From the NCBI GenBank assembly GCA_016205045.1, contig JACQJM010000009.1, forward strand, positions 1 to 10,780: a stretch of 10,780 bases of DNA, written 5' to 3'. Positions 1-7,149 of the stretch are shown piece after piece (position 1 is the first letter of the stretch; the number at the start of each line of letters is the position of its first letter). The notes below the pieces were generated by a model. The model saw only the letters and a program-made list of their open reading frames with translations. It did not search any database and was not told the DNA's origin. Source of the DNA: Elusimicrobiota bacterium. Lineage in GTDB: Bacteria > Elusimicrobiota > Elusimicrobia > JACQJN01. Both the position numbers and the translations under genes were made by a program.

Positions 1-2736
1 AATGTTCAAGGATTTTCCCCCGATCGCCAAGGCAAGGTAAGCTCCCGTCACACTAAAAGGCAATGCCATCAAGACGGTCACAGGATGGATAAAGCTATTG
101 AATTGAGAGGCCAACACCATATAGGCCACAAATATTCCCAACACCAACGCAAAGATCAGGCTGCGAAAAGACTCTTTAAATGTCTGTGCGCTTCCCGACA
201 ACACGAGATGATATCCTTCGGGCAAAACTTCTTTGGTCATTTTCTGAAGAGCTTCCAGCGCCTCCCCTTGAGACTTTCCCGGGGCGATGTTGGCAAAAAC
301 TCCAATCGCCCGCTCTCGATTGCGCCGGGAGATGGTTAACAACGTCTGTTTTTGAGTGATCTGCACCACCTCCGAAAGGGGAATCACCTCGCCGCGATTG
401 TTGCGCACCCAAATCTTGCTGATGTCTTGGGGGTTGGACCGATCTTCATTGACCAATCGGATCCGAATGTCGTAGCGCTTACCCCCCCGAGTGAACTTTC
501 CCACCCGAATACCCCCAATCATGGTGTTGATGGCATTGCCGATGGAGGAGATGCTTACCCCCCGAGCCGCCGACTTGGTCCTATCGGGAATCACCCGCAC
601 CTCAGGCATCCCCAGTTGATAGTCCGTGTCCACATCGGTCATCAACCCGGAGGAGGACATCCTTTGCATAACGTCTTTACTCAAATCCGCCAATTTATCC
701 CAATCCGGCCCGCGGATGGTAAACTCCACCGGAAACCCTCTCTGAGAAGTGAAGCCCGCAAGAGAAAGGTCTTGGACCACGGCTCGCATGAGCCCGGGAA
801 TGGTTTGGATCTGCTTGCGCAGGACGGGGATCAACTCTTGCTGGGACAGCCGGCGCCCCTCACGAGGAGGACGTTCTTTAGGGGGTTTTAAGGTCACAAA
901 CATTATTCCCGTGTTTACTTCTCCTCCGCCAAAACCTCCTATGGCCGCATAGTAGTTCTGCACTTCCGGCTGCTTCATCATAAGTTCCTCGGCTTGGCGA
1001 ACCACCCCATCGGTAAATTCTATGGAAGAACCCAGCGGTGTCTGCAACCGCACCAAAAACATGCTTTGGTCTTGGGGAGGCACAAACTCCTTTTTGATGA
1101 AGCGAGTGATGCCGAGGGAACCGATAAAAATCACCACGGCCACCGCGATCACGGTCCAACGGCGGTCCAGACAAACTCTTAGCGTTCGCCGGTATCCCTC
1201 GGTCAGGCCAACCAGGATTCTCTCCATACGCTGACCGATCCAGGAGTTTCTTCCCGTATCCAGAAACTGAGAACAACGCATGGGAGCCAGCGTCAGCGCC
1301 TCCAAAAGAGAAAGCAGCACCGCCACCGACATGGTGACCCCAAATTGATAAAAGAATTTCCCGATAATGCCCTTCATGAACACCACCGGAATGAAAATGG
1401 CCAAAATAGACACCGAGGCTGCCATGGCGGGGAACGTGATTTCACGAGCTCCTATAAGTGCCGCCCGAACCCGATTCATTCCCTGCTCGTGGTAGCGCAC
1501 GATATTTTCCAACACCATGATCGCATCATCCACCACGATTCCAATGGCCAGAGACAGCCCCAACAACGTGAATGTGTTCAGGGTGAACCCCATGAAATTT
1601 AAGATCAAAAAAGATCCGATGATGGAGGTGGGGATCGCCAGAAGCACATTGAGGGTAGAACTCCAAGAACCCAAGAAGAACCAGCACACCACGGCGGTCA
1701 ATAAAGCCGAAAGGATGAGTGTGAAATTCAGCTCGTGGGTAGCCTCCTCAATAAATCGCGTGGAGTCATTGACGGCCTTGAGCGTCATCCCTTCGGGTAT
1801 ATTTTTCTGAATCTGCGCCAGTCTGGTTTTCACCGCCCGCGCCACCTCTACCGCATTAGAACCCCTCTGTTTTTTAATTCCCAATCCCACCGCGGGTTTG
1901 CCCCAGTTGCGAGAGATGCGCCGGACATCGTTTAAGCCATCCTCCACGGTGGCCACGTCGCCGATGCGAAAGGTGCGCCAGATAGGGGCCCCGCTCCGGC
2001 CGGCGATGATGATTTTAGAGAACTCCTCCGGCGTAGCCGCCTCTCCCATCACCCGCACATTGAGTTCTTGTTTGCCGGTGTCGATATACCCCGCGGGCGT
2101 CTCGCTGTGCTGGGTCTGGATCGCCGCGACAATGTCATCCACGGTCAGCTGCCGTTGGTTCATCTTCTCGGCATCGAGCCATACCCGAAGGCTGGGTTCG
2201 ATGTAGCCTCCCAAGAAGATATCTCCCACCCCCGCCACCGAGGTGAACTGGTCCTTTAAGGTGTCGTGGGTGTACTCCATCAAATCTTTGAGGGGACGCT
2301 CTCCGGATAGGGCCAGCCACATGATGGGTTGGTCTTCGGGGTTGGTTTTGGTGACCACGGGCGGATCGATCTCTCGGGGCAGGTTTCTCTGGGCTTGAGC
2401 GATTTTGGTCTGGACTTCCTGGAGGGCCAAGTCGATGTTTCGGCTGAGCTCGAACTCAATGCTGATGTTCGCTTGACCCAAACGGGAAATCGAGGACACC
2501 TCGCGGATACCCTGAATGCTCATCACCGCATCCTCGATCACGTCCGCCACCTGGGTCTCCATCACCTCCGGGGCAGCACCCTCCAACCCCACCGATACCG
2601 TGACCACCGGAAAATCCACATCCGGCATGAGGCTGACCCCCATGCCCCTAAACCCTATCCAGCCAAACAGGATCAGCCCGACCATGAGCATCCAGGCGAA
2701 AACAGGATTTTTAATCGAAATGTCAGATAGGGTCAT
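1..2736 (-). CDS. RND-family efflux pump, inner-membrane permease (AcrB/MdtB-like), partial
   Basis: Proton-driven inner-membrane pump subunit of a tripartite efflux system, exporting drugs or other small molecules through a TolC-type channel. The frame is open from the ATG at 2736 to the window edge: 912 residues, so the C-terminal part, including roughly the last three membrane helices, is outside the window. The protein opens with MTLSDISIKNPVFAWML, the usual RND N-terminus leading into helix 1. Two periplasmic porter regions lie on either side of the helix 2-6 bundle. The proton-relay pair in helix 4 is visible as D403-D404 within GIVVDDAIMVLEN, matching D407/D408 of AcrB. The start overlaps the tolC stop by four bases (ATGA) and has a strong AGGAGG site, so the two are probably translationally coupled. 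HAE-type drug efflux is the likeliest class from the helix-4 motif; the substrate cannot be told. Truncation is by the window edge, with no sign of a broken gene. Confidence 0.95.
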   Translation of the reverse strand, partial: MTLSDISIKNPVFAWMLMVGLILFGWIGFRGMGVSLMPDVDFPVVTVSVGLEGAAPEVMETQVADVIEDAVMSIQGIREVSSISRLGQANISIEFELSRNIDLALQEVQTKIAQAQRNLPREIDPPVVTKTNPEDQPIMWLALSGERPLKDLMEYTHDTLKDQFTSVAGVGDIFLGGYIEPSLRVWLDAEKMNQRQLTVDDIVAAIQTQHSETPAGYIDTGKQELNVRVMGEAATPEEFSKIIIAGRSGAPIWRTFRIGDVATVEDGLNDVRRISRNWGKPAVGLGIKKQRGSNAVEVARAVKTRLAQIQKNIPEGMTLKAVNDSTRFIEEATHELNFTLILSALLTAVVCWFFLGSWSSTLNVLLAIPTSIIGSFLILNFMGFTLNTFTLLGLSLAIGIVVDDAIMVLENIVRYHEQGMNRVRAALIGAREITFPAMAASVSILAIFIPVVFMKGIIGKFFYQFGVTMSVAVLLSLLEALTLAPMRCSQFLDTGRNSWIGQRMERILVGLTEGYRRTLRVCLDRRWTVIAVAVVIFIGSLGITRFIKKEFVPPQDQSMFLVRLQTPLGSSIEFTDGVVRQAEELMMKQPEVQNYYAAIGGFGGGEVNTGIMFVTLKPPKERPPREGRRLSQQELIPVLRKQIQTIPGLMRAVVQDLSLAGFTSQRGFPVEFTIRGPDWDKLADLSKDVMQRMSSSGLMTDVDTDYQLGMPEVRVIPDRTKSAARGVSISSIGNAINTMIGGIRVGKFTRGGKRYDIRIRLVNEDRSNPQDISKIWVRNNRGEVIPLSEVVQITQKQTLLTISRRNRERAIGVFANIAPGKSQGEALEALQKMTKEVLPEGYHLVLSGSAQTFKESFRSLIFALVLGIFVAYMVLASQFNSFIHPVTVLMALPFSVTGAYLALAIGGKSLNI

Positions 2737-4004
2737 TGAGGTCCTCCTGCTGCCACTTCCAACTGCAACCGGGCCAAATAAGCCGCCAGTTTGGCCTGAT
2801 CCAATTTAAGCCGCGTATCCTGCAGAGTACTCAAGCTTCCCAGCACATCCAAGTTGGTCACCAGACCCAAACGATAATCTTCCGCCTGAGCCTTGGCGTT
2901 GGCCTCTGCCAAGTTCAAGGCCTTCTCCAAGGCTTTAACAATGGAAAGAGAGGATTCCAAGTCGCTGTAGGCCGAGCGCACTTCCAGCTCTGCGCGACGC
3001 TCCGCCAAAGAGAGAGCTTCCTGAGCCGAGCGCTCCCCCGCCTCAGCCCCCCTCACTTCGGCCCGAACAGACCCACCCCAGTAAAGAGGCATCTGAGCCG
3101 ACACGGTCGCATCCCATTTTATGCTCTCCTGGAATCCGGCGGGTCTTTTGAGGTAATAATTGCCATCCAAGGCAATGCTGGGCCACCACTGCCGCTTCTG
3201 AATACGGGTAAGCAAACCCGAAGAGGCGAGTTCTTTTCGTTTAGACTCCACATCCGGCCTTTGGTGAGCTCGCTCCAAAAAAGAGGATAGATTCTCTACC
3301 GAAGGAATCGCTACCTCTTGAGGGACAAGATTTTCCTGAACTCCCGTCAAAAATTGAAGCATGGCCTGGAATATTTTTTCTCGCCCGCGAGATTCCTCCA
3401 ACTGGGCCTCTGTCTGAGCCCATTGTGATTCCACCGCCAGCACCTCGCTCTTACGGGATCGCCCCAACCGCTCTCTGGAGTTGAGCTCGCGGATCCGGTT
3501 TTGAGTGATTTTTACCTGAGCCTCCCGGGTGGCTATCTCTTGATGGATGCCCAAAAGATCCAAATAAGAACGAGCCACATCCTGATACAAAAGCTGTTCG
3601 GCCCGCGCCAAGGAAAGTTCCGCGGATTCTCTCTGGGCTCTGGCTCCCTTCACCGCTAAATACTCTCTAAATCCCGAGAAAAGCGGTTGATGCCCTGTGA
3701 TCGCCGCCTGGGGGCGACTCGTCTGGGTGAAGGAAGAAAAACCTGAAGATTCGGCCTCATCCTGCCACTGCTGAGACCCGGTCAAGCTAAACCGAGGTTT
3801 GATGCTGCCCCATAACTCATCAATACGGGCTTGGATCTGGGCCACCGCTTCTTTCTGCTGGGCCAGCGTCTCACTGCGTTTCAGCGCCAGTTGATAAGCT
3901 TCATCCAAAGAAATCGACCGCCCCTCTGCGTATGAAAAAGTGATGAGTGATGAGTGATGAGTGATGAGTAGGGAAAAAGAAAAATGAATCAGAAATTTTC
4001 TCAT
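2733..4004 (-). CDS. TolC-family outer-membrane efflux channel
   Basis: Outer-membrane factor that would form the trimeric exit duct for the neighbouring RND pump. From the ATG at 4004 it is 423 residues, normal for the family. A signal peptide is visible at about residues 1-26 (charged MRK, hydrophobic stretch, SYA before the presumed cleavage), although its core contains an unusual HH pair. The mature part is rich in long amphipathic Ala/Leu/Glu/Gln helices and shows two related halves: one beginning ISLDEAYQLALKRSETL, the other ending with the typical AQAEDYRLGLVTNLDVLGS segment. A TTG 18 bases upstream (4022) would add MKNRIQ, but the ATG has an AGGA site five bases before it and the TTG has none. 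The gene lies 48 bp after tetR and overlaps the pump gene by ATGA. Part of the signal peptide is encoded by 7-bp tandem repeats. Confidence 0.94.
   Translation of the reverse strand: MRKFLIHFSFSLLITHHSSLITFSYAEGRSISLDEAYQLALKRSETLAQQKEAVAQIQARIDELWGSIKPRFSLTGSQQWQDEAESSGFSSFTQTSRPQAAITGHQPLFSGFREYLAVKGARAQRESAELSLARAEQLLYQDVARSYLDLLGIHQEIATREAQVKITQNRIRELNSRERLGRSRKSEVLAVESQWAQTEAQLEESRGREKIFQAMLQFLTGVQENLVPQEVAIPSVENLSSFLERAHQRPDVESKRKELASSGLLTRIQKRQWWPSIALDGNYYLKRPAGFQESIKWDATVSAQMPLYWGGSVRAEVRGAEAGERSAQEALSLAERRAELEVRSAYSDLESSLSIVKALEKALNLAEANAKAQAEDYRLGLVTNLDVLGSLSTLQDTRLKLDQAKLAAYLARLQLEVAAGGPQ
2743..2748 (-). promoter_or_regulatory. Shine-Dalgarno site of the RND pump gene
   Basis: Perfect AGGAGG on the minus strand, six bases before the ATG at 2736 and inside the last codons of the TolC-family gene. 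It fixes the start of the pump gene and supports coupled translation. Confidence 0.8.
3941..3968 (-). repeat. Four tandem 7-bp repeats inside the tolC signal-peptide coding region
   Basis: TGATGAG on the plus strand occurs four times without mismatch, and flanking bases extend the periodicity to 3940-3969. On the coding strand the unit is CTCATCA. It encodes the LLITHHSSLIT part of the signal peptide. Because seven is not a multiple of three, gain or loss of one unit would shift the frame. The unit contains no stop codon in any of the three coding-strand frames. Confidence 0.95.
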
Positions 4005-4009
4005 TTGAA

Positions 4010-4013
4010 TCCT
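4010..4013 (-). promoter_or_regulatory. Shine-Dalgarno site deciding the tolC start
   Basis: AGGA five bases before the ATG at 4004. No comparable site precedes the upstream in-frame TTG at 4022, so the shorter protein is preferred. Confidence 0.6.
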
Positions 4014-4023
4014 GTTTTTCAAA

Positions 4024-4037
4024 CTAACCCCTAACCC
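4024..4037. repeat. Two tandem copies of heptamer CTAACCC
   Basis: CTAACCC occurs twice in tandem and is followed by a degenerate third unit, ATAGCCC (4038-4044), in the 48-bp tetR-tolC gap. It is a second 7-bp periodic array only about 55 bp from the one in the signal peptide. Confidence 0.7.
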
Positions 4038-4052
4038 ATAGCCCCCGTCCTT

Positions 4053-4652
4053 TCATCTTCCACTGGCTCCATTCAGAAAAAAATTCACCACCTTGCGAGT
4101 TTCCTTCTCCATAAGCTCCTTGGAATCGGTGAGCATATGCTGGAACATAACGCTTCTGCACAACCCCACCAAGGCAACGGCTGAATAAGGAAAATCTTTA
4201 ATGTCGATCCCATGACTCGAACACCGCCGTAGAATCTGAACCACCACATCCACATTGGCGGAGAATTTATCCAGCAACTTCCCGCTGGACTTGGAACCAC
4301 AACCCGCCACTTTTCCGCAAGCGAGCTGAGACACAAAATCCTTATTGAGATCAAAATGCGAAAGAATGGTGCGAACCGTATCGGTCAGAAGGGCTTCCCC
4401 TTCCTTGTCACTTTTCAGGAGAAAAACCAGCTTCTCTCCCAACTGGGTGACTAAATCCTCGAATGCAGCCAAAAAAAGATCTTCCTTGTTCCGGAAATAG
4501 AGATACAAAGTACCCTTGGCGACATCCGCCACCCGAGCAATATCATCTAGAACGATGTCTTGGTAACCTTCTTCTTTCAGCAGGCGTCTTGCGGCGCTCA
4601 GAATCTGGCTGCGCTTATCTTCAGGTTTAGCGGCGAGAGGGATGGGATTCAT
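4053..4652 (-). CDS. TetR/AcrR-family transcriptional repressor
   Basis: One-component DNA-binding regulator, 199 residues, typical for the family, very probably controlling itself and the downstream efflux genes. The N-terminal TetR domain covers about residues 13-60: RSQILSAARRLLKEEGY is helix 1, and IVLDDIARVADVAKGTLYLYF (about 33-53) is the helix-turn-helix, followed by the typical NKEDLF. The C-terminal ligand and dimer domain is diverged and gives no ligand clue. It contains four cysteines (112, 118, 134, 155), two of them in the short segment CGKVAGCG; a redox or metal role is possible but unproven. The gene starts with ATG at 4652, has no clear Shine-Dalgarno site, and sits directly after a near-perfect palindrome overlapping a -10 box. 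It is 68 bp downstream of purA and 48 bp upstream of tolC. Confidence 0.95.
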   Translation of the reverse strand: MNPIPLAAKPEDKRSQILSAARRLLKEEGYQDIVLDDIARVADVAKGTLYLYFRNKEDLFLAAFEDLVTQLGEKLVFLLKSDKEGEALLTDTVRTILSHFDLNKDFVSQLACGKVAGCGSKSSGKLLDKFSANVDVVVQILRRCSSHGIDIKDFPYSAVALVGLCRSVMFQHMLTDSKELMEKETRKVVNFFLNGASGR

Positions 4653-4655
4653 GGA

Positions 4656-4685
4656 ATATAATGACTGACTGGTCAGTCATTATAT
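4656..4685. promoter_or_regulatory. Probable TetR operator, 30-bp palindrome
   Basis: Two perfect 14-bp arms (left arm ATATAATGACTGAC) surround a 2-bp centre. The core TGACTGAC-N2-GTCAGTCA has the size and symmetry expected for a TetR/AcrR-family dimer site. It lies three bases upstream of the tetR start codon and overlaps the presumed -10 box, so binding should block transcription of tetR and the efflux genes. The structure is seen directly; the regulator assignment is inferred from position. Confidence 0.85.
4679..4684 (-). promoter_or_regulatory. -10 box of the tetR-tolC-rnd promoter
   Basis: Perfect TATAAT on the minus strand inside the right arm of the operator. No convincing -35 hexamer is seen at the usual spacing (TTCCCT at about 17 bp). 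The start site would fall within the palindrome, leaving a leader of about 20 bases without a Shine-Dalgarno site. Confidence 0.55.
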
Positions 4686-4720
4686 AAAACTTTTTCTAAG
4701 GAGGGAAGAAAATAATAAAT

Positions 4721-6013
4721 TTAATTAAGCCATCGGGAAGCCGCGTCACGGACGATGGTCGCTTCGCGTTCTCTGCCCACCGAAACCAAGCTGATGGGTG
4801 TCTCCAAATACTTTTCTACCCACTCCACATATTTACGGGCGTTGAGCGGAATTTGGGTCCATTTACGCATGACACCGAGATCCCCAGAAAAACCGGGAAA
4901 CTCGCGGTATACAGGCTCCACCGTTTCAAAAACTGCGAAAGAGAGGGGATACTCTTTTAATGTCTTTCCTTTATACTGGTACCCCACACAAACCTTGAGA
5001 GAATCCACATCGCTTAAAGTGTCCAGCTTGGTCATGGCAAGATGTTTGATCCCTCCCATTCGGATCCCGCGCTTGAGTTGAACCAAGTCCAGCCATCCTA
5101 TTCGGCGCGGACGTCCTGTCGTGGCCCCATATTCTTGACCCTTCTCACGAAGTTCATCCCCCACAGACGTGGGCATTTCCGTGGGAAAAGGCCCCGTCCC
5201 AATGCGTGTGACGTAGGCCTTGGTCACCCCCATCACATCTTCAATCTGCGTAGGTCCCACCCCCGCTCCGGCACACGCGCCGCCGGCAACGGTGTTGGAG
5301 GAAGTCACAAAAGGGTATGTGCCCAGATCCAAATCCAATGCGATCCCCTGAGCCCCCTCAAAGAGCACCCACCGTTTCTTTTGCAGGGAGGTCTGGACCA
5401 AGTCAACCGTGTCGGCACAAAACGCTTTAAGCTGCTCCGCAAATTCCCTCTGACCTTCAAGGGACTGCTTCCTCAACGTCTCCACCGACCCGCCGCAATA
5501 CTCGATTTCCGGCGCGTTGCGTTTGAGCGCCTGATCCAGCAAAGACGGAAACATATCCTTATTTAAATAGTCCACGAGCTGAACACCGCAACGAGCCGCT
5601 TTATCCGTATAACACGGGCCGATACCCTTCTTGGTTGTCCCAATGGGGCGGGATTCGCTTTCGTGAGCGGCGTCCAGCAAGAGATGGTGAGGGAGAACCA
5701 CATGGGCGCCCAGGCTCAAGAAAAGCCTGCCCTTAAGGGATATCCCTTTGGACTTTAGAAAATTCACCTCTTCCAGAAACCCGCGGGGTTCCACCACGAC
5801 GCCATTGCCTATGATCCCGCGTTTTGTGGGAAACAGGACTCCCGCTGGGATTAAGTGGAGAGCAAATTTTTCTTTTTTGTGAATGACGGTATGTCCCGCA
5901 TTATTTCCCCCCTGGTAACGGACGATATCCTGAGCCCGTTCGCTTAGAAAATGAACGATCTTTCCCTTGCCCTCATCCCCCCACTGGGCCCCCACAATCA
6001 CCATATTTGGCAT
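4721..6013 (-). CDS. purA: Adenylosuccinate synthetase
   Basis: Catalyses the GTP-dependent joining of IMP and aspartate to adenylosuccinate, the first committed step from IMP to AMP, in the cytoplasm. It is 430 residues, full length for the bacterial enzyme. The N-terminal P-loop GAQWGDEGKGK (8-18) holds the catalytic D13, and YQGGNNAGHTV gives the catalytic H41, both at the same positions as in the E. coli enzyme. Also present are the IMP loop GTTKKGIGP, the segment GATTGRPRRIGWLDL that contributes arginines to aspartate and nucleotide binding, and TKLD for the guanine base. Near the C-terminus the usual SVGP is SVGR, a small deviation. ATG at 6013 is supported by AAGGAG five bases upstream. 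The gene probably has its own promoter (-10 at 6071-6076). It is not functionally linked to its neighbours as far as the sequence shows. Confidence 0.98.
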   Translation of the reverse strand: MPNMVIVGAQWGDEGKGKIVHFLSERAQDIVRYQGGNNAGHTVIHKKEKFALHLIPAGVLFPTKRGIIGNGVVVEPRGFLEEVNFLKSKGISLKGRLFLSLGAHVVLPHHLLLDAAHESESRPIGTTKKGIGPCYTDKAARCGVQLVDYLNKDMFPSLLDQALKRNAPEIEYCGGSVETLRKQSLEGQREFAEQLKAFCADTVDLVQTSLQKKRWVLFEGAQGIALDLDLGTYPFVTSSNTVAGGACAGAGVGPTQIEDVMGVTKAYVTRIGTGPFPTEMPTSVGDELREKGQEYGATTGRPRRIGWLDLVQLKRGIRMGGIKHLAMTKLDTLSDVDSLKVCVGYQYKGKTLKEYPLSFAVFETVEPVYREFPGFSGDLGVMRKWTQIPLNARKYVEWVEKYLETPISLVSVGREREATIVRDAASRWLN

Positions 6014-6018
6014 AGGCT

Positions 6019-6024
6019 CTCCTT
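6019..6024 (-). promoter_or_regulatory. Shine-Dalgarno site of purA
   Basis: AAGGAG on the minus strand, five bases before the purA ATG. It supports the start MPNMVIVG. Confidence 0.75.
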
Positions 6025-6070
6025 AAGAAAATGTTTGTAAAGAGTGGCTAAAAAATGAAGCGACTTTGAA

Positions 6071-6076
6071 ATTATA
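6071..6076 (-). promoter_or_regulatory. Probable -10 box of purA
   Basis: Perfect TATAAT on the minus strand 57 bp before the purA start codon, giving a leader of about 50 bases. No good -35 hexamer is found at 15-18 bp, so this is a moderate call. Confidence 0.45.
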
Positions 6077-6109
6077 GCGGACTTCGACAAAATGAGAGAT
6101 GGGCCTTAA

Positions 6110-6136
6110 GGGCTAAAATAATTTGATTTTTGGCCC
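6110..6136. other. Stem-loop between the MITE-like element and the purA promoter
   Basis: GGGCTAAAA can pair with TTTTGGCCC (one T-G pair, 9-base loop). GGGCC at 6101-6105 is an alternative partner for GGCCC. On the minus strand only two T follow the stem, so it is not a convincing intrinsic terminator, but it may mark the end of the pst-phoU transcript. Confidence 0.3.
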
Positions 6137-6144
6137 AGACAACT

Positions 6145-6179
6145 CTAGTGCTGCGACCGAATAATTGCTGTACTTTTGG
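6145..6179 (+). repeat. Left terminal inverted repeat of the MITE-like element
   Basis: Begins CTAGTGCTGCGACCG and ends ACTTTTGG. It matches the reverse complement of 6426-6460 at 30 of 35 positions without gaps. Confidence 0.88.
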
Positions 6180-6288
6180 AGTCCCAAGCCTGAGACTATT
6201 TCTAGGCGCGACGAGGGAGCAATGCTTAAGCATTGTAACCGAGGAGCAACAACGAAATCGGCCAGGATTGGGTCTCCCTTCCTTGTAT

Positions 6289-6315
6289 AGTTTCTCTGCA
6301 AAAAGCAGAGAAACT
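6289..6315. repeat. Perfect hairpin inside the MITE-like element
   Basis: AGTTTCTCTGC and its exact reverse complement flank five A (five T on the minus strand). The stem is strong, but no T-tract follows it on either strand, so it is not scored as a terminator. Confidence 0.85.
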
Positions 6316-6425
6316 TCCCCAATAAGGGCTGGGCGCTTTTGGCCTGCGCCTTTGCGCTGCTCAGCTTACAGGCCTTCAGACCTGCTCGCCTCACAGCGCT
6401 TCGGCTCGGCTTCAAAATCGCCCAG

Positions 6426-6460
6426 CCAAAAGTGCCGAAATTATCCGGTCGCAACACTAG
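6426..6460 (-). repeat. Right terminal inverted repeat of the MITE-like element
   Basis: Its reverse complement begins CTAGTGTTGCGACCG and ends ACTTTTGG. The five differences from the left copy are scattered, which suggests an old insertion. Confidence 0.88.
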
Positions 6461-6472
6461 GTCCGAGGCAGG

Positions 6473-7144
6473 TTAACGAACTTTGTTTTCGGCGTGGTGG
6501 CGAATGTCCTTTCCCAGCACCATGAAGATCACGTCCTCCGCGATGTTGGTGGCGTGGTCGGCGATGCGTTCCAAATTTCGAGCGATCAAAATGAGCCCCA
6601 AGGCCCTCTGAATGCTGGAAGAGTCTGCCTGCATGATCTGCATGAGTTCATGAAAAGCCTCGCTCTTCAGTTGATCTTCCTCCTCATCCCTCTGCACGAC
6701 GGCTTGGGCCAAGGCCACATCTTTTCTCACAAAAGCATCCAAACTGTCCTTTAACATCCCCCCCGCCAGTTCCACCATGCGCGGGATGTCCAAAAGTTTT
6801 CTCTTGAGCTGGGGTTGGGCTAAAAGAACCACGGTATTTTCAGAAATATTCACCGCTTGGTCTGCGACGCGCTCTAAGTCCGAGTTGATTTTGACACAGG
6901 CCATGATAAAGCGCAGGTCCGCAGAGGTCGGCTGGTGCAGGGCGATCAACTTAAGACAGCGATCATCAATCTCGATGTGAAGCTGATTCACCTCTTCCTC
7001 ATTTTTAGCAATTTTCTTAAGGGATTCTTCCTTCCTTTCCAGGAGCGCCTGTCCCGCCCAGTGGATCATTTCTTCCACCAACCCCCCCATGTGAAGCAGC
7101 CTATTCCTTAATTCCTCTTCTACTTCTTCAAAATGTCTGCGCAT
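6473..7144 (-). CDS. phoU: PhoU, phosphate-signalling regulator
   Basis: Cytoplasmic helical protein that links the Pst transporter to the PhoR/PhoB-type two-component system and restrains phosphate uptake when phosphate is plentiful. From the ATG at 7144 it has 223 residues, normal for the family. The two tandem three-helix PhoU repeats are clear, each carrying the metal-cluster motif ExxxD: SDLERVADQAVN (E91, D95) and RNLERIADHATN (E192, D196). A TTG at 7162 would add six residues and overlap the previous gene, but ATG with AAGGAG five bases upstream is much better. It is the last gene of the pst cluster, ten bases after the pstB2 stop, the usual place for phoU. No PhoR or PhoB gene is in the window. 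Confidence 0.97.
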   Translation of the reverse strand: MRRHFEEVEEELRNRLLHMGGLVEEMIHWAGQALLERKEESLKKIAKNEEEVNQLHIEIDDRCLKLIALHQPTSADLRFIMACVKINSDLERVADQAVNISENTVVLLAQPQLKRKLLDIPRMVELAGGMLKDSLDAFVRKDVALAQAVVQRDEEEDQLKSEAFHELMQIMQADSSSIQRALGLILIARNLERIADHATNIAEDVIFMVLGKDIRHHAENKVR

Positions 7145-7149
7145 AGATT

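Larger units (their letters stand above)
6145..6460. mobile_element. MITE-like non-autonomous element filling the phoU-purA gap
   Basis: A 316-bp segment bounded by 35-bp imperfect terminal inverted repeats (30 of 35 match), each ending in CTAG. It contains no transposase and no credible gene. Inside are a perfect 11-bp-arm hairpin (6289-6315), a 16-bp palindrome (6220-6235) and a second inverted pair (6327-6340 with 6414-6427, 13 of 14). Small size, terminal repeats and dense inner hairpins fit a miniature inverted-repeat transposable element. CTAG at both ends would suit insertion into CTAG with a TA or CTAG duplication, as known for IS630- and IS5-type transposases, but the family is inference. 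The right end is only 12 bp after the phoU stop, so it probably provides or disturbs the 3' end of the pst-phoU message. An open frame of 114 codons across it looks fortuitous. Confidence 0.75.

Noticed and set aside
352..891. 179-codon open frame on the plus strand
   Set aside because: Antisense shadow of the RND pump gene, whose frame is continuous and clearly recognisable.
1..2736. RND gene as a truncated pseudogene
   Set aside because: The frame is intact to the window edge; the missing C-terminus is a matter of where the window stops.
3941..3968. CRISPR-like or attachment-site repeat
   Set aside because: Contiguous 7-bp units without spacers, inside a coding region; a simple tandem repeat.
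4005..4022. TTG start of the TolC-family gene at 4022
   Set aside because: No ribosome site before it, while the ATG at 4004 has one and already gives a complete signal peptide.
5042..5566. 174-codon open frame on the plus strand
   Set aside because: Antisense shadow of purA.
6289..6315. Intrinsic terminator for the pst-phoU operon
   Set aside because: Strong stem but no T-tract after it on the minus strand; the five T lie in the loop.
6113..6457. 114-codon open frame on the minus strand across the MITE-like element
   Set aside because: It spans one terminal repeat and most of the other and all inner hairpins, has no recognisable domain and no convincing ribosome site; best explained as a chance frame in structured repeat DNA.
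6130..6525. 131-codon open frame on the plus strand
   Set aside because: Lies across the MITE-like element and into the antisense of phoU; no family resemblance.
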